Positions 21,330 to 33,690 of a DNA stretch of 64,000 bases are shown here, piece after piece. A program made the translations under genes and the position numbers. This DNA is from Ceratothoa steindachneri. Taxonomy: Eukaryota; Arthropoda; Malacostraca; Isopoda; Cymothoidae. The first letter of the stretch is position 1. Each line of letters starts with the position of its first letter. A model generated the notes under the pieces. That model was not told the origin of the DNA. It was given only the letters and a program-made list of their open reading frames with translations, and did not search any database. Location of the stretch: the NCBI GenBank assembly GCA_963969495.1, contig OZ018326.1:179035497-179099496 (forward strand), given 5' to 3'.

Positions 21330-23700
21330 TTATGATTTTAACAGCCTCCTGACGCCTGCCTACTTGGGCATAATTCACTGTAATTCTTTAAAAGCCTACT
21401 GTTAAGCTAGATTAAAAAACAAACGCTCAAAAGGCACGAAAAAGCAAAAAACACAGAAACAAAACAATCAAAAGCAAAAAAGGCAAGAAGAAGGAAGCAC
21501 CCTCCGCTGTCGGGAGGAGGCCTGCCTCTGCCAGGTGCAGGAACATGCGACCTATAACAAAGAGTCGAATAAAATTTAGCAGGCCAGCCTCCTTTTAAAA
21601 TTCAGATATTCCACAAGTCTGTGTAAACGAACCCATTTCAAGTGCAAGAGACAACCCTGCTCGTCCTGATACCGGAACCGTTAACGTGCGTGAAGCTCAC
21701 CCAGACTACGACGTTCAACAAGAATGAAAATTGCGAACGAATACCGCCCACACGCTGTACACTTAAGAGTTAATCTCACACTACAAATCCTCCTTCTCCT
21801 TGAAGATAATACCCTGCCCCTCCTTACCCCAAAAGCAGATTTTCTAATAAAATACCTTAAGGCAACAAATCTCTGTAATCAAGTATAAATCTTAAAACCT
21901 AAAACATCAAGCCTGTATAGATCCAAATAGGGATGAAGGAAGGCTTTAAACTGCATTGTGCTGAGACGTGTAACCAACGATTTAAAAGCTTCGCTTGAAT
22001 CCATTTTTTTTAGCCTCAGGGCGGTGCATTCGATACGTCACTCGCTACTTTCGGTCCTTATTTTTTAATTGACCCTTTTCCTACATCACTCTATTGACAA
22101 TGGTTCCCAAAGTCTGGGATGAAAAGTTACGCCTTAGATAAGGTTTCCAACCGGCGTTCATCGTCTTCATTTCTCCCATCCCAGCGTTCTTCGATTTACT
22201 CTTATAGGGGGGGGGGATGAGCCGTAAATATCGAGAAGTGCAAGCGGACGGTATTATAGCTTCGCTTAGATTAGTCTTTTTTCGACTCAGAATGGCATAG
22301 CCGATAAGCAGCTCTCCAATCCTAGTCCAGCGCTACAGGAATCTGCTTGCAACTCACCACAGGCTATTTTCATTCTTTATATTTCTTTGGGCGAGTCAGT
22401 CCCTTGAGATGAATCCAAAAGAATATACATGGGTAATACCCAAGAAGGTTTCACGAAAAAGGCTCCCAAACTATGAACACGATCATAACTGAAAATCACA
22501 CGCCAAACATGGCCGGAAATTCCGCAAGCTGTAATTTCATATCTATAAATATCACTGATTAAAAAAAAGTTCCATGTTTCTTGGGTGAATCGATGTAAAC
22601 TTAGGCTAAATCGACGATCCGAATGCGAATAGGACATCGGTTTTTTATCTACTACATGTAGCTTTTGAGTACTAAACCAGTTTATCTTATTCATTTGTTT
22701 TACTCAATCTTTGTTTTACTCAATCGTTTTTTTCTGCTGTGTTACTTCACATACATCACATTTTCGCTTGCTACAGGATGATTATTGGTTGCGGTGCCCT
22801 TTCTTGTTAAGGGTCGATTTTACTGACTGTAATACTCTCGCTCAAGTTAAGCCTTCTCTGACTGTGTAGAGGAAGTCACAATGGAACGTCGTAAATATTT
22901 TAACTAACCAGAACACTTCTGCTACATAGTTGGTTTGTTTACACTCAAAACTCAAAGAACTATCACTTATAACGTTCGAATCAACTACAGGAACTACTTG
23001 AATTGCCCACTGGGAGATAAAGATAAGGGCTGGGCCCCTCCTGCACCTTGTCAGTCATGAGTCAATTACAAATTAATGTACCCAGGGCAAACGTGTTCTC
23101 CGCTTGGCATTTGCCGTACCAAAGATTTGGTAAGAACCAAAGGACCACAGCAATGCCTGTTACTTCTGCCCATGCAACATCAAGAGCGATTCATTAAAGA
23201 CGAGATGTCGAATCAAGTATACCAACCCAGGTATTCACAATTCGACCAGTGCTTCACAGTGGTGCGCTATTGGATCCAAGTCCACCAGTTACACAAGATC
23301 ACAATGAAGAAAGTGATTACGCCAGAGCCGGAAGCCAAGGTGGTAGTGAATACACCAATGAGTTCAAAACACGGAAGTACAACTGCTCAGTCATTAAGAT
23401 GTATCTGACCTAATTAGTGACCTTGATCTACCAAAAAAAAAGCTGAGCTTCTTAAATCTCGGGTGAAACAACGGAATTTACTAAAATATGGTATGCGGAT
23501 CAAAGAACTGTTTTCACGCTACAAAATAGATAAATAGATGGGCATCTTTGTTACTGTGGCCATACTCATGTTTTGATGCCGGACAGCTGCAAATCCTACC
23601 CATACAGACCAGAAGAATGTAAGCTTTTCCTAGATTCTGGTAGGAATTTTTAAATTCTCTTCTTCTGCCCAATTGCAACTAACTCCCGTTGGTTCCTTTT
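21330..23700. other. Unassigned non-coding stretch
   Basis: No recognisable gene. A 105-residue antisense frame (22377-22694) and a 110-residue sense frame (23076-23408) have no domain I recognise. Poly-A-rich (about 21415-21490) and poly-G (about 22207-22216) tracts are present. Confidence 0.4.
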
Positions 23701-23885
23701 GCACATACGAGTGGCGGTCAATAAGTTTTGCCAATCGGTAGGGCAAAACAGAGGAAGGGGGATGGCTGTTTGTGGGGGTGTTAGGACAAGTTATGACAGG
23801 GCAGAGCCTGCAGCCGCACGCTCCTGCTTCATCTATTTAAGAATCAGTAGCTGATCGCAGTTCGTTAGTCACAAATTTTTCAACA

Positions 23886-24578
23886 ATGGAGAAGGTTGAG
23901 CACCACGCAGTGATCAAATCTTTGACTAAGAAAGGCAAGAATGCAAAAGACATCCATGAACGCATGATTGCAGTGTACACCGACACCGCCCCTTCCTATG
24001 CAACCATTTTTCGCTGGAATAGGGAGTTCCGCCATGGTCGTGAGTCCCTTGAAGATGACCCCCGTCCAGGATGCCCGTCTGACGTGACCAACGAGGACAA
24101 TGTGGCCCGTGTGGAGAGGAGGATCCTCAGAATCGACGGGTGAAGGTTAAAGAAATCGAGCGAGAACTTGGAATATCACATGTAAGTGTTATCAACATCA
24201 TCCACGACAATTTGGCAATGATTAAGGTCTCTGCCCGTTGGGTCCCTAGAAACCTCACGCCCCATGATCAACTTCAACGTCGTCAAAGTCCACTAGGCCA
24301 GAGTTGCACAAGCTGCCCTGCGCGAGTGCGGATTCGAGGAGCTCAACGATCCCCCCCTACAGTCCAGAGCTGGCCCTTAGCGACTACTTTTTATTCCGCC
24401 AGCTCAAGGCTGCACTGCGTGGACGCCGGTTTGGGGACGATGAAGATGTCCAGCTCGCCCCCCAGGAGTGAAGTGAACAGCAGTCGGGGGATTTCTGGTT
24501 GTCGGGAATTCGAAGCTTCAGGGACAAGTGGCGCAAGTGGAGGGTAGATATATTGAACAATAATAAAACACTTTTCTT
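23886..24578 (+). pseudogene. Mariner transposase with catalytic core deleted
   Basis: An intact start MEKVEHHAVIKSLTKKGKNA leads into the first helix-turn-helix (APSYATIFRWNREFRHGRES), the LEDDPRPGCPSD linker, then after a one-step frameshift the second helix-turn-helix (VKVKEIERELGISHVSVINI) and SARWVPRNLTPHDQ. The sequence then jumps to the C-terminal part: ALRECGFEELNDPP, LKAALRG-type and FGDDEDVQLA blocks are readable in other frames, and the end IRSFRDKWRKW is read at about 24500-24540. The first two catalytic acids and everything between them are missing. Only the DNA-binding half and C-terminus remain. A possible left terminal repeat (GTGGCGGTCAATAAGTTTTG) starts near 23711; no right partner was found. 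Confidence 0.75.
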
Positions 24579-24799
24579 TATATCTCGTTTCCTTATATCC
24601 GAATATCAAAACTCGTACTTACAGAACACTGAAAACTATGGCAGCATGAAAAGTTTCCTTGCTGATGATATCAACTACGAAGCACACCAGTGGTGGATAT
24701 GCACAGACTTGAAATTCATTAGCCTACTCCTCGGTCTTCAAAGTGGTTATACGAAGCTTGTGTGCTTCCTCTGTTTATAGAAAAGCAGAGCCGATCAAA

Positions 24800-26049
24800 A
24801 GGAGTAAATTAATAATGAATGGTTGTAGTCCTATAAAGTCTTAAAATGGACATGCACATGAATTTGCACATGCAATTAATCTACTAAAACTGTAAAAAAT
24901 TTTGTCATGTAAATAATAATATATAACATTTTGTCGTGTAAATAATAATATATTCTTGTAAGGGATAAATAGGAAAAAATTAATTCGATACGCTTTCACA
25001 AGCATACACACTCACACGCATACATAAGGTCACACGCATACACGACCAAAGGACGCTTCTTGCGCTATATTTGCTAATTATTCGGGCCACGCCAAAATTC
25101 TGGGAGATGCCGAAACAGCTGTGCAGACATAATTATCAAATCACACCAAGCTGATAAACATGATAGACGCTGGCTTTTGCTTACTCTCACAAAGCCATGA
25201 AACACAAAATCATATTTCCTAAAATGATTTCTGTCCCAAGAAAAATTATCTAGCTGAGACTTGAATTAAAACGCCCTGATTACCTTCTCTCTATCGCCAT
25301 GTACACACGAATAAACTTCGATTTGAGTAATCTCCGCCCAACCACATGATTAGCTAACAATGAACCACACCTACACTTTTCGACACATCAAATACCATCT
25401 GAAGTAGACCCCCGGGGAGAGTAAGAGAGTAAAACAGAAGGAACCAGAAGATCAGTAAGAACAGTAGGAAGTTTCGATGGAGCCTAGGCCAAAGTAGAAC
25501 CAAACATTAGTAAGCCAGCCACAAATACCCAACATACGCATAAACGAATTCATCGCGCCTAAGCCGACCAAGACTCCGTCCAATAAAGAGTCCTTGATCG
25601 AACCTTCCAGGAATTCTTTTTCTTACGGGTAATCCCCTTGTCCTCTTACCCAGCCTACAACTCAAAATTCAAACGAGACGATAATCTTCCCCAATTGGAG
25701 TCAGTCCAGGGTTAGCGCCTAATAACCAATTACCCCCAAAAGTGCTACATTCCATCAAAGAAACTTGTAGCCTGTACCTAGGCCTTCAATCACCTATAAG
25801 TGGTAACTCGGATACCCGCAACTGGTAACTTTCGGTACCCCCCTATATGGTCACTAAGATCTAAAAGTCCCTAAGGTAGATTCAACTGCATTCAAAAGCA
25901 GCTAGTTTATCCTTGATTCTTTATACCACCAATACATCTGTAAGTAACTCTTGTAAGGAATTTTATTAGTGCAATGAGCCCAGTCAATTCAAGCTTTCAA
26001 TACCTGCCAACGAATTTTAAAGGTTGATAGCTGAAGCCAAATTGAAGGC
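24800..26049. other. Unassigned non-coding stretch
   Basis: AT-rich with a diffuse CACACGCATAC-type simple repeat near 24990-25045. A GGTAAC-rich segment at about 25800-25850 resembles one at 33290-33345. Confidence 0.4.
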
Positions 26050-26212
26050 AGGTATAGTAAATGGTAACAACAAGGAGTAACAACAACGAAAGAAGGTACC
26101 CTAGAAGACCTTACGGTCTATTCAATGAGGGTACCTTGGGACTAGCAGTCGAGCAGGCACATCTCTGCGCAAATGCTTTACGTCCTTTCACAGCCATTTA
26201 TCAAGACACTGT

Positions 26213-28960
26213 CTAGTCTTGACTTGAACTGGTCAACAGATTCACTGTTGACAACTTCCACTGGAAGTGCGTTCCAACTACCGCAGATACTGTACGTGAA
26301 AATTTTCCACACAGATCGCGATTGTAACGCTTCAGTTCAAGTTTAAAGCCGTGATTTCTTGTTCTGCTCTCAACAAGTGTGAACATATCTCGGTAATCAA
26401 CATTGTCGAACCCTCGAAGTATTTTGAAAACTTCAATGAGCTGACCACGCAGTCTACGGGTTTCCAACGAGAACAGATCTAATACCCTTAATCTATCTTC
26501 ATAACTTTTATGTCTGATAGAGGGAATCAGTTTGGTTGCCTTGGCTTGCACACGTTCCGATCTCGCGATGTCCTTTCGAAATGAAGGTCTCCAAAATTGT
26601 ACGGCATACTCAAGGTGCGGTCGGCCAAGTGAATTGTACAAACACAGCACAATCTCCTTGTTCCGATATCCAAACTAGCGCTTTATGTAGCCTAACATCC
26701 TTTGTGCCTTTTTTTCCGCCTCAATGAACTGTTTCGAGAACTTGAGGTAACTAGTGATTGTTACACCCAAGTCCTTCTCAGTGTCGGTGGATTCAAGAGC
26801 AGTGCCCTTAAGGATATACTGAAATTGGGGGTTTTGGTAGCCGATATGCATCACTTTGCATTTGCTCATGTTAAAAGGCATTTGCCACGTGTCCGACCAC
26901 TCCCCAATCTTCCCAAGATCATCCTGCAGGCTTGCAGTATTTCTATCCTTTGCAACGTTCATACCAAGCTTTGTTTCGTCGGTAAATTTGAAAATCTTGG
27001 CAACCATGTCACCGTTGATGTCGTTGACGTAGATGATGAATAGTAGTGGGTCTAGGACAGAACCTTGAGGCACCACGCTAGTAACGGGCACCCACTCAGA
27101 AGCCTCTCCACTCACCACCACCCGTTGCCGTCTGTCACATAGCTAGTTCTCGATCCAGCCGGCTACTTTTCCGTCTATGCCCAGCGCTTTTACTTTCCGG
27201 AGAAGGCGGTGGTGTGGTACCTTATCAAAGGCTTTCTGAAAATCTAAGTAGACCACATCCACTGCCTTGCCCCGATCCTACTCACTGAAGACGAAGTGGA
27301 AGAATTCCACAAGGAATTCTTCCACTTACCGTTACCTTCGGAAGCCGTGCTGGTAACTCCTCAATAGCAGGTTTGACTCTAAATGTGAAGTCATTTTGTC
27401 CACCCTCATGCTTTCCATGAGTTTACAGACTATCGAAGTCAGAATGATAGGTCGGTAGTTCGACGGTTGGCTACGGTCTCCCTTTTCGAAGATAGGAGTC
27501 ACCTTCGCCTCACGCCAGTCTCTAGGAACGCATTCGGTCCGGATTGACATGTTGAAGATCGCGCTCAGGTGTCGTGACACTTGATCGTGCACTTCTTTCA
27601 ACACTTTACGTAGAAACCCATCCGGGCCAGGTAACTTATTCGTCATTAGGTGAGTGATCTTCTTTTTTTTATTTCTCCTTCGGTGAAGTCCTTATCCTCC
27701 AGCTTTTGCCCCGAGTAGGAACTCGTTGTCTGGGGGATGGGATCACACTCTTCAGTAAATACTGAAGACAAGTAGTTGTTGAGGTGGTTAGCATTTTCGG
27801 CATCTCAGTGCTTTAATGTCCCTACCTCATTCATCAAAGGGCCAATCTTTTGACGGATTTGTTTACGGCTGTTTACATATCCAAAGAACTCCTTGGGATT
27901 CTCTTTACAAAGTTTCGCCACTCGGAGTGCCTCAGAGCGCTTAGCGGCCCTGAAGAGAAACTTCACTCTCCTGGCTAGCCTTCGGTATTCGTCATAGTCA
28001 CCCAATATCTTCGAATACCGATACACACTTCTCTTCTACCTAAGCAGTTGACCGATTTCTCGTTTAAACCACTTCGGTTGAACAGAAGACCGACGGGGGC
28101 ATTTCAAAGGGATGAAATTCGATTGAAGACTCATGACTATGGTTTTAAAACTGTTCTACGAGTCTTCAACTGCATCGCACACTTCTAGCCTCGCGTCAGT
28201 CAGTCCAGCACGAAGATCTGCAGAGTCTGCTCTTCTCAAATCAAGTTTCCTCGATTTACTAGTTGCAGGACCTGCCTTCGGAACTTTGACCACAAATCTA
28301 ATTAGTCGGTGGTCACTGCCACCGACCTCTTTGCCAAGAGAGAGGTCCTCAACAATGTCATCCTCAGAGGTGAAAACCAAGTCGAGGATATTGTCTCCTT
28401 TCGTTGGCGCTCTCACCCATTGAGTCAAGAACTCGTTGTTCGCGAACTCCAGGAGTAGTGCGTTCTTGCCACAGGGTTCTCTGGTTTTCCAGTCAACTTG
28501 TGTGTCGAAATCCCCCATGACGATACACACCTTGTTTTCTACAAGTTCTCCTAGTAGCTGGTACAGATTTCTGTCCTTTTCAACGAGTTGGTCAGGAGGT
28601 CTATAAAGCACCAAGGTCCTGTATTTGGCAGACCTATCTCTAGATAAACACCTAGTAGTTCATGGTCGGATACGATGTTGCAATCCGTTGAGTTGAGAGT
28701 ATCCTATCCTTGACATACAAAATCACACCGCCACCCTCTCTGTCTGGCCTATCTTTCAGGAAGAGCTGGTAACCGGGAATCATGAATTTACCTTCAAAGT
28801 CTCGGCTTGTGGTTTTTATCCACAACTCTGTCATGGCTACCATCTCAGGTTGTTCTGTAGCTACGAGGCCACGAAGTTCAAGAAACTTGTTTCTGATAGA
28901 CCTCGCATTAAACAGAAGAACCTTGAGGGTGTCCCCGACTGTAGGACTCCCTACGCTCTT
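26213..28960 (-). pseudogene. CR1-like ORF2 pseudogene (endonuclease-reverse transcriptase)
   Basis: Begins near 28960 with VLLFNARSIRNKFLELRG, the usual first strand of the apurinic-type endonuclease, followed by MVAMTELWIKTT, GGGVILYVKD, MGDFDTQVDW (DFN-type box altered) and GGSDHRLIRF (catalytic SDH kept, about 28320). The RT follows: LPGPDGFLRKVL (about 27620), NYRPIILTSIVCKLMES, DVVYLDFQKAFDKVPHHRLL (about 27210-27265), VVPQGSVLDPLLFIIYVNDI and FTDETKLG in place of the FADD box (about 26990). The C-terminal region HLEYAVQFWRPSF ends at 26213. Stops, shifts, loss of the second RT aspartate pair and a local microinversion at 27294-27327 make it non-functional. Confidence 0.85.
27294..27327. 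repeat. Perfect 15-bp inverted repeat with 4-bp loop
   Basis: AAGTGGAAGAATTCC at 27294-27308, ACAA, then its exact reverse complement at 27313-27327. It lies in the CR1 RT and replaces the segment expected between GFRR and the EFFHF block, so it looks like a local inverted copy. Confidence 0.95.
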
Positions 28961-29109
28961 CCGTTTCCCGCTTTGTTTCTCTGTGGCGGGGTCACTTCCC
29001 TCTTTGTGACATCATAAAAGGTAGTTCCTGGAGTAACACGGGTGTACTGTCGTACGTCCTCCTTTACTCGGGGCCTGACACTTCTTTTGGTCCGCTGCAC
29101 ATGTTGATC

Positions 29110-29793
29110 ATGTTGACGAGTACAGCTTTCCCTTTAAATGAAAGATGCACCCCGTCCCTTTTATACAGGTTGTTTCTCCCGTAAAAGGTGTGTTAGGGGT
29201 CTACAAAGAAGACTCCTTCTGCCGTGCAGAGATCCGCCAACCGTCGGTTTACTGCGACGTTTCTCTCGTGAGTGGTTCGGGATGGACCTCTTCTCGAAAG
29301 CATCCCAACCACGACACGTTTTGGGGTTTTAAGCCCAATGTCATCCACGGCTCCCATCACCGTTTTGATGGTCTTTCCACTAAGGCCAACATTACCCCCT
29401 TTGAGGTAGAGGTCGTTGCCACTCACCATCAGAGCGACAACTGAATTCTCAGAAATCTGAGCTTTATCTGCATCTACTCTGATGTTGTGGTTACCCCGTC
29501 CTGGCAGGCAGATTACCTTCACTGAAGTTCGTTGACTCATTGACGACGGTGAATTCGTAGAAGCCCTAAATTAGGCTGATAACAATACTTGGCTTGCATT
29601 AGTTGATATCGTACGTAACTTCCTGCGCAATCACCGTATAGACAACTACGAAGACATCGTGCACCGGATGCTGCTGAGTTACTAAGCTCTTGAGGCGAAG
29701 ATGCCGCTGAAGTTGCCCTTTTTTCACTCGTACTTGGACTTTTTTGCACCAAATCTTGGAGATATTAGCGAGGAACACGGCGAAAGATTCCAC
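29110..29793 (-). pseudogene. CR1-like ORF1 pseudogene with SGNH esterase-like domain
   Basis: Read on the antisense strand. An N-terminal basic part (KIWCKKVQVRVKKGQLQR, from 29793) is followed by a strand relic VVVYTVIAQEVTYDIN where an SGNH hydrolase carries its GDS block. After a frameshift comes NIRVDADKAQ, then MVSGNDLYLKGG (the GxND block), VVVGMLSRRGPSR, ERNVAVNRRLADLC, GVFFVDP and, beyond a stop, RNNLYKRDGVHLSFKGK (the DxxH block, about 29130-29180). The nucleophile block is damaged; the GND and DGVH blocks are intact. Esterase domains have been reported in CR1-like ORF1 proteins, so this fits the LINE just downstream. The protein is broken. Confidence 0.7.
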
Positions 29794-29800
29794 CAGAACA

Positions 29801-30570
29801 TTACAAAGATGGAGTCACGTTACCAACATGATGGGTTATTACTTTTGGATGCTAACGCGTGAAACTGAAGAAAATCACAACCTAAAAGCAAAGTGCAAAA
29901 ACAATTTTGATTTAAATATCATCAAATTAAATTGAGATAGATGTCAAATATAGTAAATTGCTCTATTTATGAGATGCTTATGTTCAAAATAAATGATTTT
30001 TTATACACTCGAATGTTAATTTTTGACGCTTGTTTTAATTGCAACTTTAATAAAGACAACATTGTTATTGATAAATGAATCTATAAAATTGTACCTGATG
30101 TAGAATAAGTAATAGCAGATTCAAAATCAGCGCTATTAAATTAGTGAATAAAATGTGAAACCCTTTCAGAACCAAAATCACTGTTGACCAGTGTATAATC
30201 TATGCCTAGGCGAGTTTCAGCTCTTTATAAAAGCCTTTTCCTACCCCCTTTTTCTCGACAAAACAATTAAAAATCTTTAAAAATCATCTGTTAATTTTTC
30301 GTATCCTGGTTATCTTATACAAATGGAAATAAATCAGGTTTCTATAATTTCTTACAAAGTTCTTCTTCATTTACCAACTTTAAGTTATAATTTACTTTAC
30401 CGTAATTACCTTTTTTGTATATTTTATTACTGTAGCATTTCTTGCCCTTTGTCAAAATAGGTTCTTTTTTGTGGGGCGGATGGCGAATGGAAACGAAACA
30501 GAATTTGTTTCCAATTCCGTAGAAATCGGAGTAAACCTCGATTTTGCCGCATTTTGCTTCATTGACCTAA
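29801..30570. other. Unassigned AT-rich stretch
   Basis: No gene, RNA or repeat recognised. Confidence 0.4.
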
Positions 30571-30572
30571 TA

Positions 30573-31869
30573 AAGGATGTTCCATAAAGGGCTCCGAATT
30601 TGAATTGGGCGACACTTTTGTGTTTTGAAGCTTGACGGCAGGCATGCTTTTATCCTGCCTTCAGAATACTTGTGTACGATGCGTCAGGGAGCAGTGTACA
30701 AGAGAGCAGAGCGTTCTCATCGAGAAGAGATTTTACCAAAACGGAGAAAGTGCGACGCAAACAGTTCAAACAAAAGGTACCATTTTGGGGAGAAATGAAG
30801 CATCCAACGAGTCTACGGTTCGCAGACTAATGACGAAGTTTAAAACAACTGGTTTAGTTTCAATGGCCAGATCGTCTGGGTGGAATCGTTCTTGTGGAGA
30901 GAGCAACAAATTGCTGTTGTGCGAGGCAGTTTCACTCTGAGTCCGGGAAAATCGATTCGCCGACGTTCGCAGCATTTGAACATCCTGACCATTTCGTTAC
31001 ATCGAATTTTGCATAAAGATCTCAATATGCCTGCGTACAAAATTCAACCTACGCAGCATCTTCAGCTACCTGACCACGGGAGGCGGAAGCAATTTTCTGA
31101 CTGGGTTGTGTATAGACTTGCAGCCGACGAAATTTTGCTAAGAAAATCAACTTCAGTGACGAGGCTTACTTCCACTTGAGTGAATTTGTCAATAAACAGA
31201 ATTGCCAAATTTGAAGAAATGAAAATCCTCGAATTATGCAAGAGCGTAAAATGCATCTACTGAAAGCGACTGTGTGGTGAGGTTTTTAGGCAGGTGGAGT
31301 GCTTAGACCGTTCTTCTTTGAAGATGATGAGGGGAATGCAGTCACCCTTAATGGAGAACGTTACCGAGACATGATATCCACTCAGTTATGACCGAACTTG
31401 GAAGATACGAAGATTGACAACCTCTGGTTTCAGCAGAATGGAGCAACCTGCCACACACTTCGCGCCAAACACTTGCATTATTCTATCAAAAATTTCCACA
31501 ACAAGTGATATCCTTGCATAGGAACTAGGAATGGCCACTAAGGCACTGCGATCTTACCCCTTTGTGATTTCTTCTTATAGGGGTATATGAAATCACAGAT
31601 AGACGCCAACAAACAATGCACAATTCCTGAACTCAAGGACGAAATCAGGCGTGTGATTGGAGGCTTCGAGCCACACATCTATGAGAGAGCTATCGGAAAT
31701 ATCAAGAAACGCATAAATGTATGCAGACTCAGTGCAGGTGGACATATGGCCAACATTGTGTTCCATACCTAAAAGGGAGACATAACTCATTAGAAATATG
31801 CAGAATATAAGCAGGTTTATAAAAATTCATTTTAATTATTCAAATCGCCGTCCTTTATGGAACACCCTT
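30573..31869 (+). mobile_element. Tc1/mariner-superfamily element with TA duplications
   Basis: Terminal inverted repeats AAGGATGTTCCATAAAGG (from 30573) and the reverse complement CCTTTATGGAACACCCTT (ending 31869), one mismatch, flanked by TA on each side (30571-30572 and 31870-31871). Length 1297 bp. It is a different family from the element at 1-1416 but shares the DUF4817-type architecture. Confidence 0.9.
30632..31772 (+). pseudogene. Tc1/mariner transposase pseudogene (second DUF4817-type)
   Basis: The N-terminal helix-turn-helix reads VLIEKRFYQNGESATQTV, then NEASNESTVRRLMTKFKTTG, SPGKSIRRRSQHLNI, LHRILHKDLNMPAYKIQ and DHGRRKQFSDWVV. The catalytic domain begins with NFSDEAYFHLSEFVNKQNC (first Asp intact, about 31152), continues with LNGERYRDMI and LWFQQNGATCHTLR, where the second acid is Asn (about 31435), and a shifted CDLTPL relic near 31549. 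The C-terminal part, read from about 31587, ends RINVCRLSAGGHMANIVFHT at 31772. The copy is inactive through stops, frameshifts and loss of the second catalytic acid. The order and wording of blocks match a common arthropod transposase type. Confidence 0.85.
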
Positions 31870-31871
31870 TA

Positions 31872-32488
31872 TAACCGACCTTCAATTTCAAATTACCAGT
31901 TTGTGAAACTATAGACTATAGAAGCCTTTTTTACCTACTTAACAATGTTTGCGGGGCCCCCATACCTCCATTTTTGGTGGTGGGTTCTACCTCCCACCCG
32001 CAGAACTTTTCATCAACTAGTTGTATAAACAACTCGAAAGCACCATCAAGCCCCGATTTTACGGCATTTCACCTTACGACAACAAAATAAAATTAGGAGC
32101 AGACTGGGATGAATAACCTGAAATCGGTTTCCAAATTAAGAGGGAGTAAACCCGCTAAGCCAGCGGTGATTTTTATTATACACTCCTATATTTGTGCCTT
32201 ACACTGCACCCCACACTCAAGATAGATGAAGGAGTTGCGAATTACACTGTGTTCTCTGTGTTCTCCCCCAAATTCGAAGGCACGATTAGGGTTGTAGGGT
32301 CCTGACACCAAAATTGCTAGATTAATACGCTCAACGAGAAACTCCACAAAATGGACGCTCGGTGGACTAAGCAAATCCGAATAAATTGCCTTTCATGTGC
32401 ATAACAGGATCACTATGTATAATATGAGAATAAGTAGATGAAAACGCATATGTCAATTTGTGTATATTAATTTGTATACATAAATGGA

Positions 32489-32546
<58 letters not shown>

Positions 32547-33690
32547 TGGTATGAATAAAAGGAGACAAGCGGTCGTCGGAACTAGCGCGCGGGTAGGCAC
32601 AAATATACGAACACGAAAGCTATCAAATTGGACACATGAGTCAATAAGAGGAAAGTCATAAACAAACAATTCGCGTCTTGGGATAGAGTTATCAGAAGAC
32701 GGGAGTTTACGAAGCAGCTGGGTAAACACAAATTCCAACCAAAGGAAATTATAACACAGATCTGTAAAATCTGTTCATAGAATGGAAATCAAATTATCCT
32801 AAATATGTAAGTATATTGTAAATACACAGCTATTCAGTATCTCCGCTCAGGGGGTGTAACTAATGAGCCCGACGACGGAGGCCTGTTCCGCAGACGAGTC
32901 TAGAATATACCTCCCTGGAAATGAAACCGTATATATAGTCGTGCAAGAGAAATTATTATCAATATGATTATTAGTATCTTGGAAAAGAAGTAGTTGGATT
33001 CAATTAAGACATTAAGATCAATTCGTTCTCATCTTAGCGTTACGGAACCCCCAGAATTCAATACATCGCGTTGAATAAGAAAACATGCTTGTCGCCCGCA
33101 AAGTACTTCTTGACGTGCCGATTGTCACTTTAATAGGCCCTTATTAGAATAAAAGTATATTTTTGCTACCTCCTTTCTCAAAGTCCTTCTTTACCTCGAT
33201 TATCCGTAAACCTTCGGTAAGCCCAGCCAACAATAAAAATACCCTTAAAGAATCATCTTTGAATTCAGATAATTTTCCATTCATATAAACTGGTAACTCA
33301 TCGCTATAAACTGGTTACCTCACTATAAATTGCAACAAATACCCCCCTAGGTTCACTGTGAACCTATTTTATGAGGTCTTGAAAATATATTTCATATCAC
33401 TACAAGTCATTGCGTAAGGCTGCCTAATCCTAAACAGAGGCAAATGGGAAAACGGGTGACGACGTAAGCTCTGTTGAAATTATGTAGACAATGTGACGTC
33501 ACAGTGTCAACCTTTTTGCAAAAGTACTTTTCACAAATGAGGAAGCGAAAGAATATTGAAATTTTAAATGTTATTATAATAATAGAAACATCGAACGACC
33601 AAAATTTCTATATAAATGGATTCGCAAAAATGTGTTTGACATAGTAGGAGTGATTAAATTTGTTTTATGCGATTACGTTTTTCTAAATAT
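31872..33690. other. Non-coding stretch with microsatellite and palindrome
   Basis: No gene recognised. It contains the (AT)n tract at 32491-32542, a GGTAAC-rich segment at about 33290-33345, and a 19-bp palindrome at 33348-33366 (TAGGTTCAC, T, GTGAACCTA). Confidence 0.5.
32491..32542. repeat. (AT)n microsatellite, 52 bp
   Basis: Uninterrupted AT dinucleotide repeat. Apparent YI-repeat reading frames here are products of the repeat. Confidence 0.97.

Larger units (their letters stand above)
26050..29800 (-). mobile_element. CR1-like LINE, near full length but decayed
   Basis: An antisense non-LTR retrotransposon. ORF1 carries an esterase-like domain (29110-29793) and ORF2 the endonuclease and RT (26213-about 28960); the 3' UTR extends to about 26050. 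An esterase-type ORF1 together with this ORF2 layout is known from CR1-like elements. Limits are estimated from coding content; no target duplication was identified. Confidence 0.75.

Noticed and set aside
22377..22694. 105-residue antisense frame
   Set aside because: No family recognised and no splice or promoter signals; could be real but cannot be supported.
23076..23408. 110-residue sense frame
   Set aside because: No domain recognised; composition unremarkable.
32367..32738. Frames with long YIYIYI stretches (also at 51367-51558)
   Set aside because: Translations of (AT)n microsatellites, not proteins.
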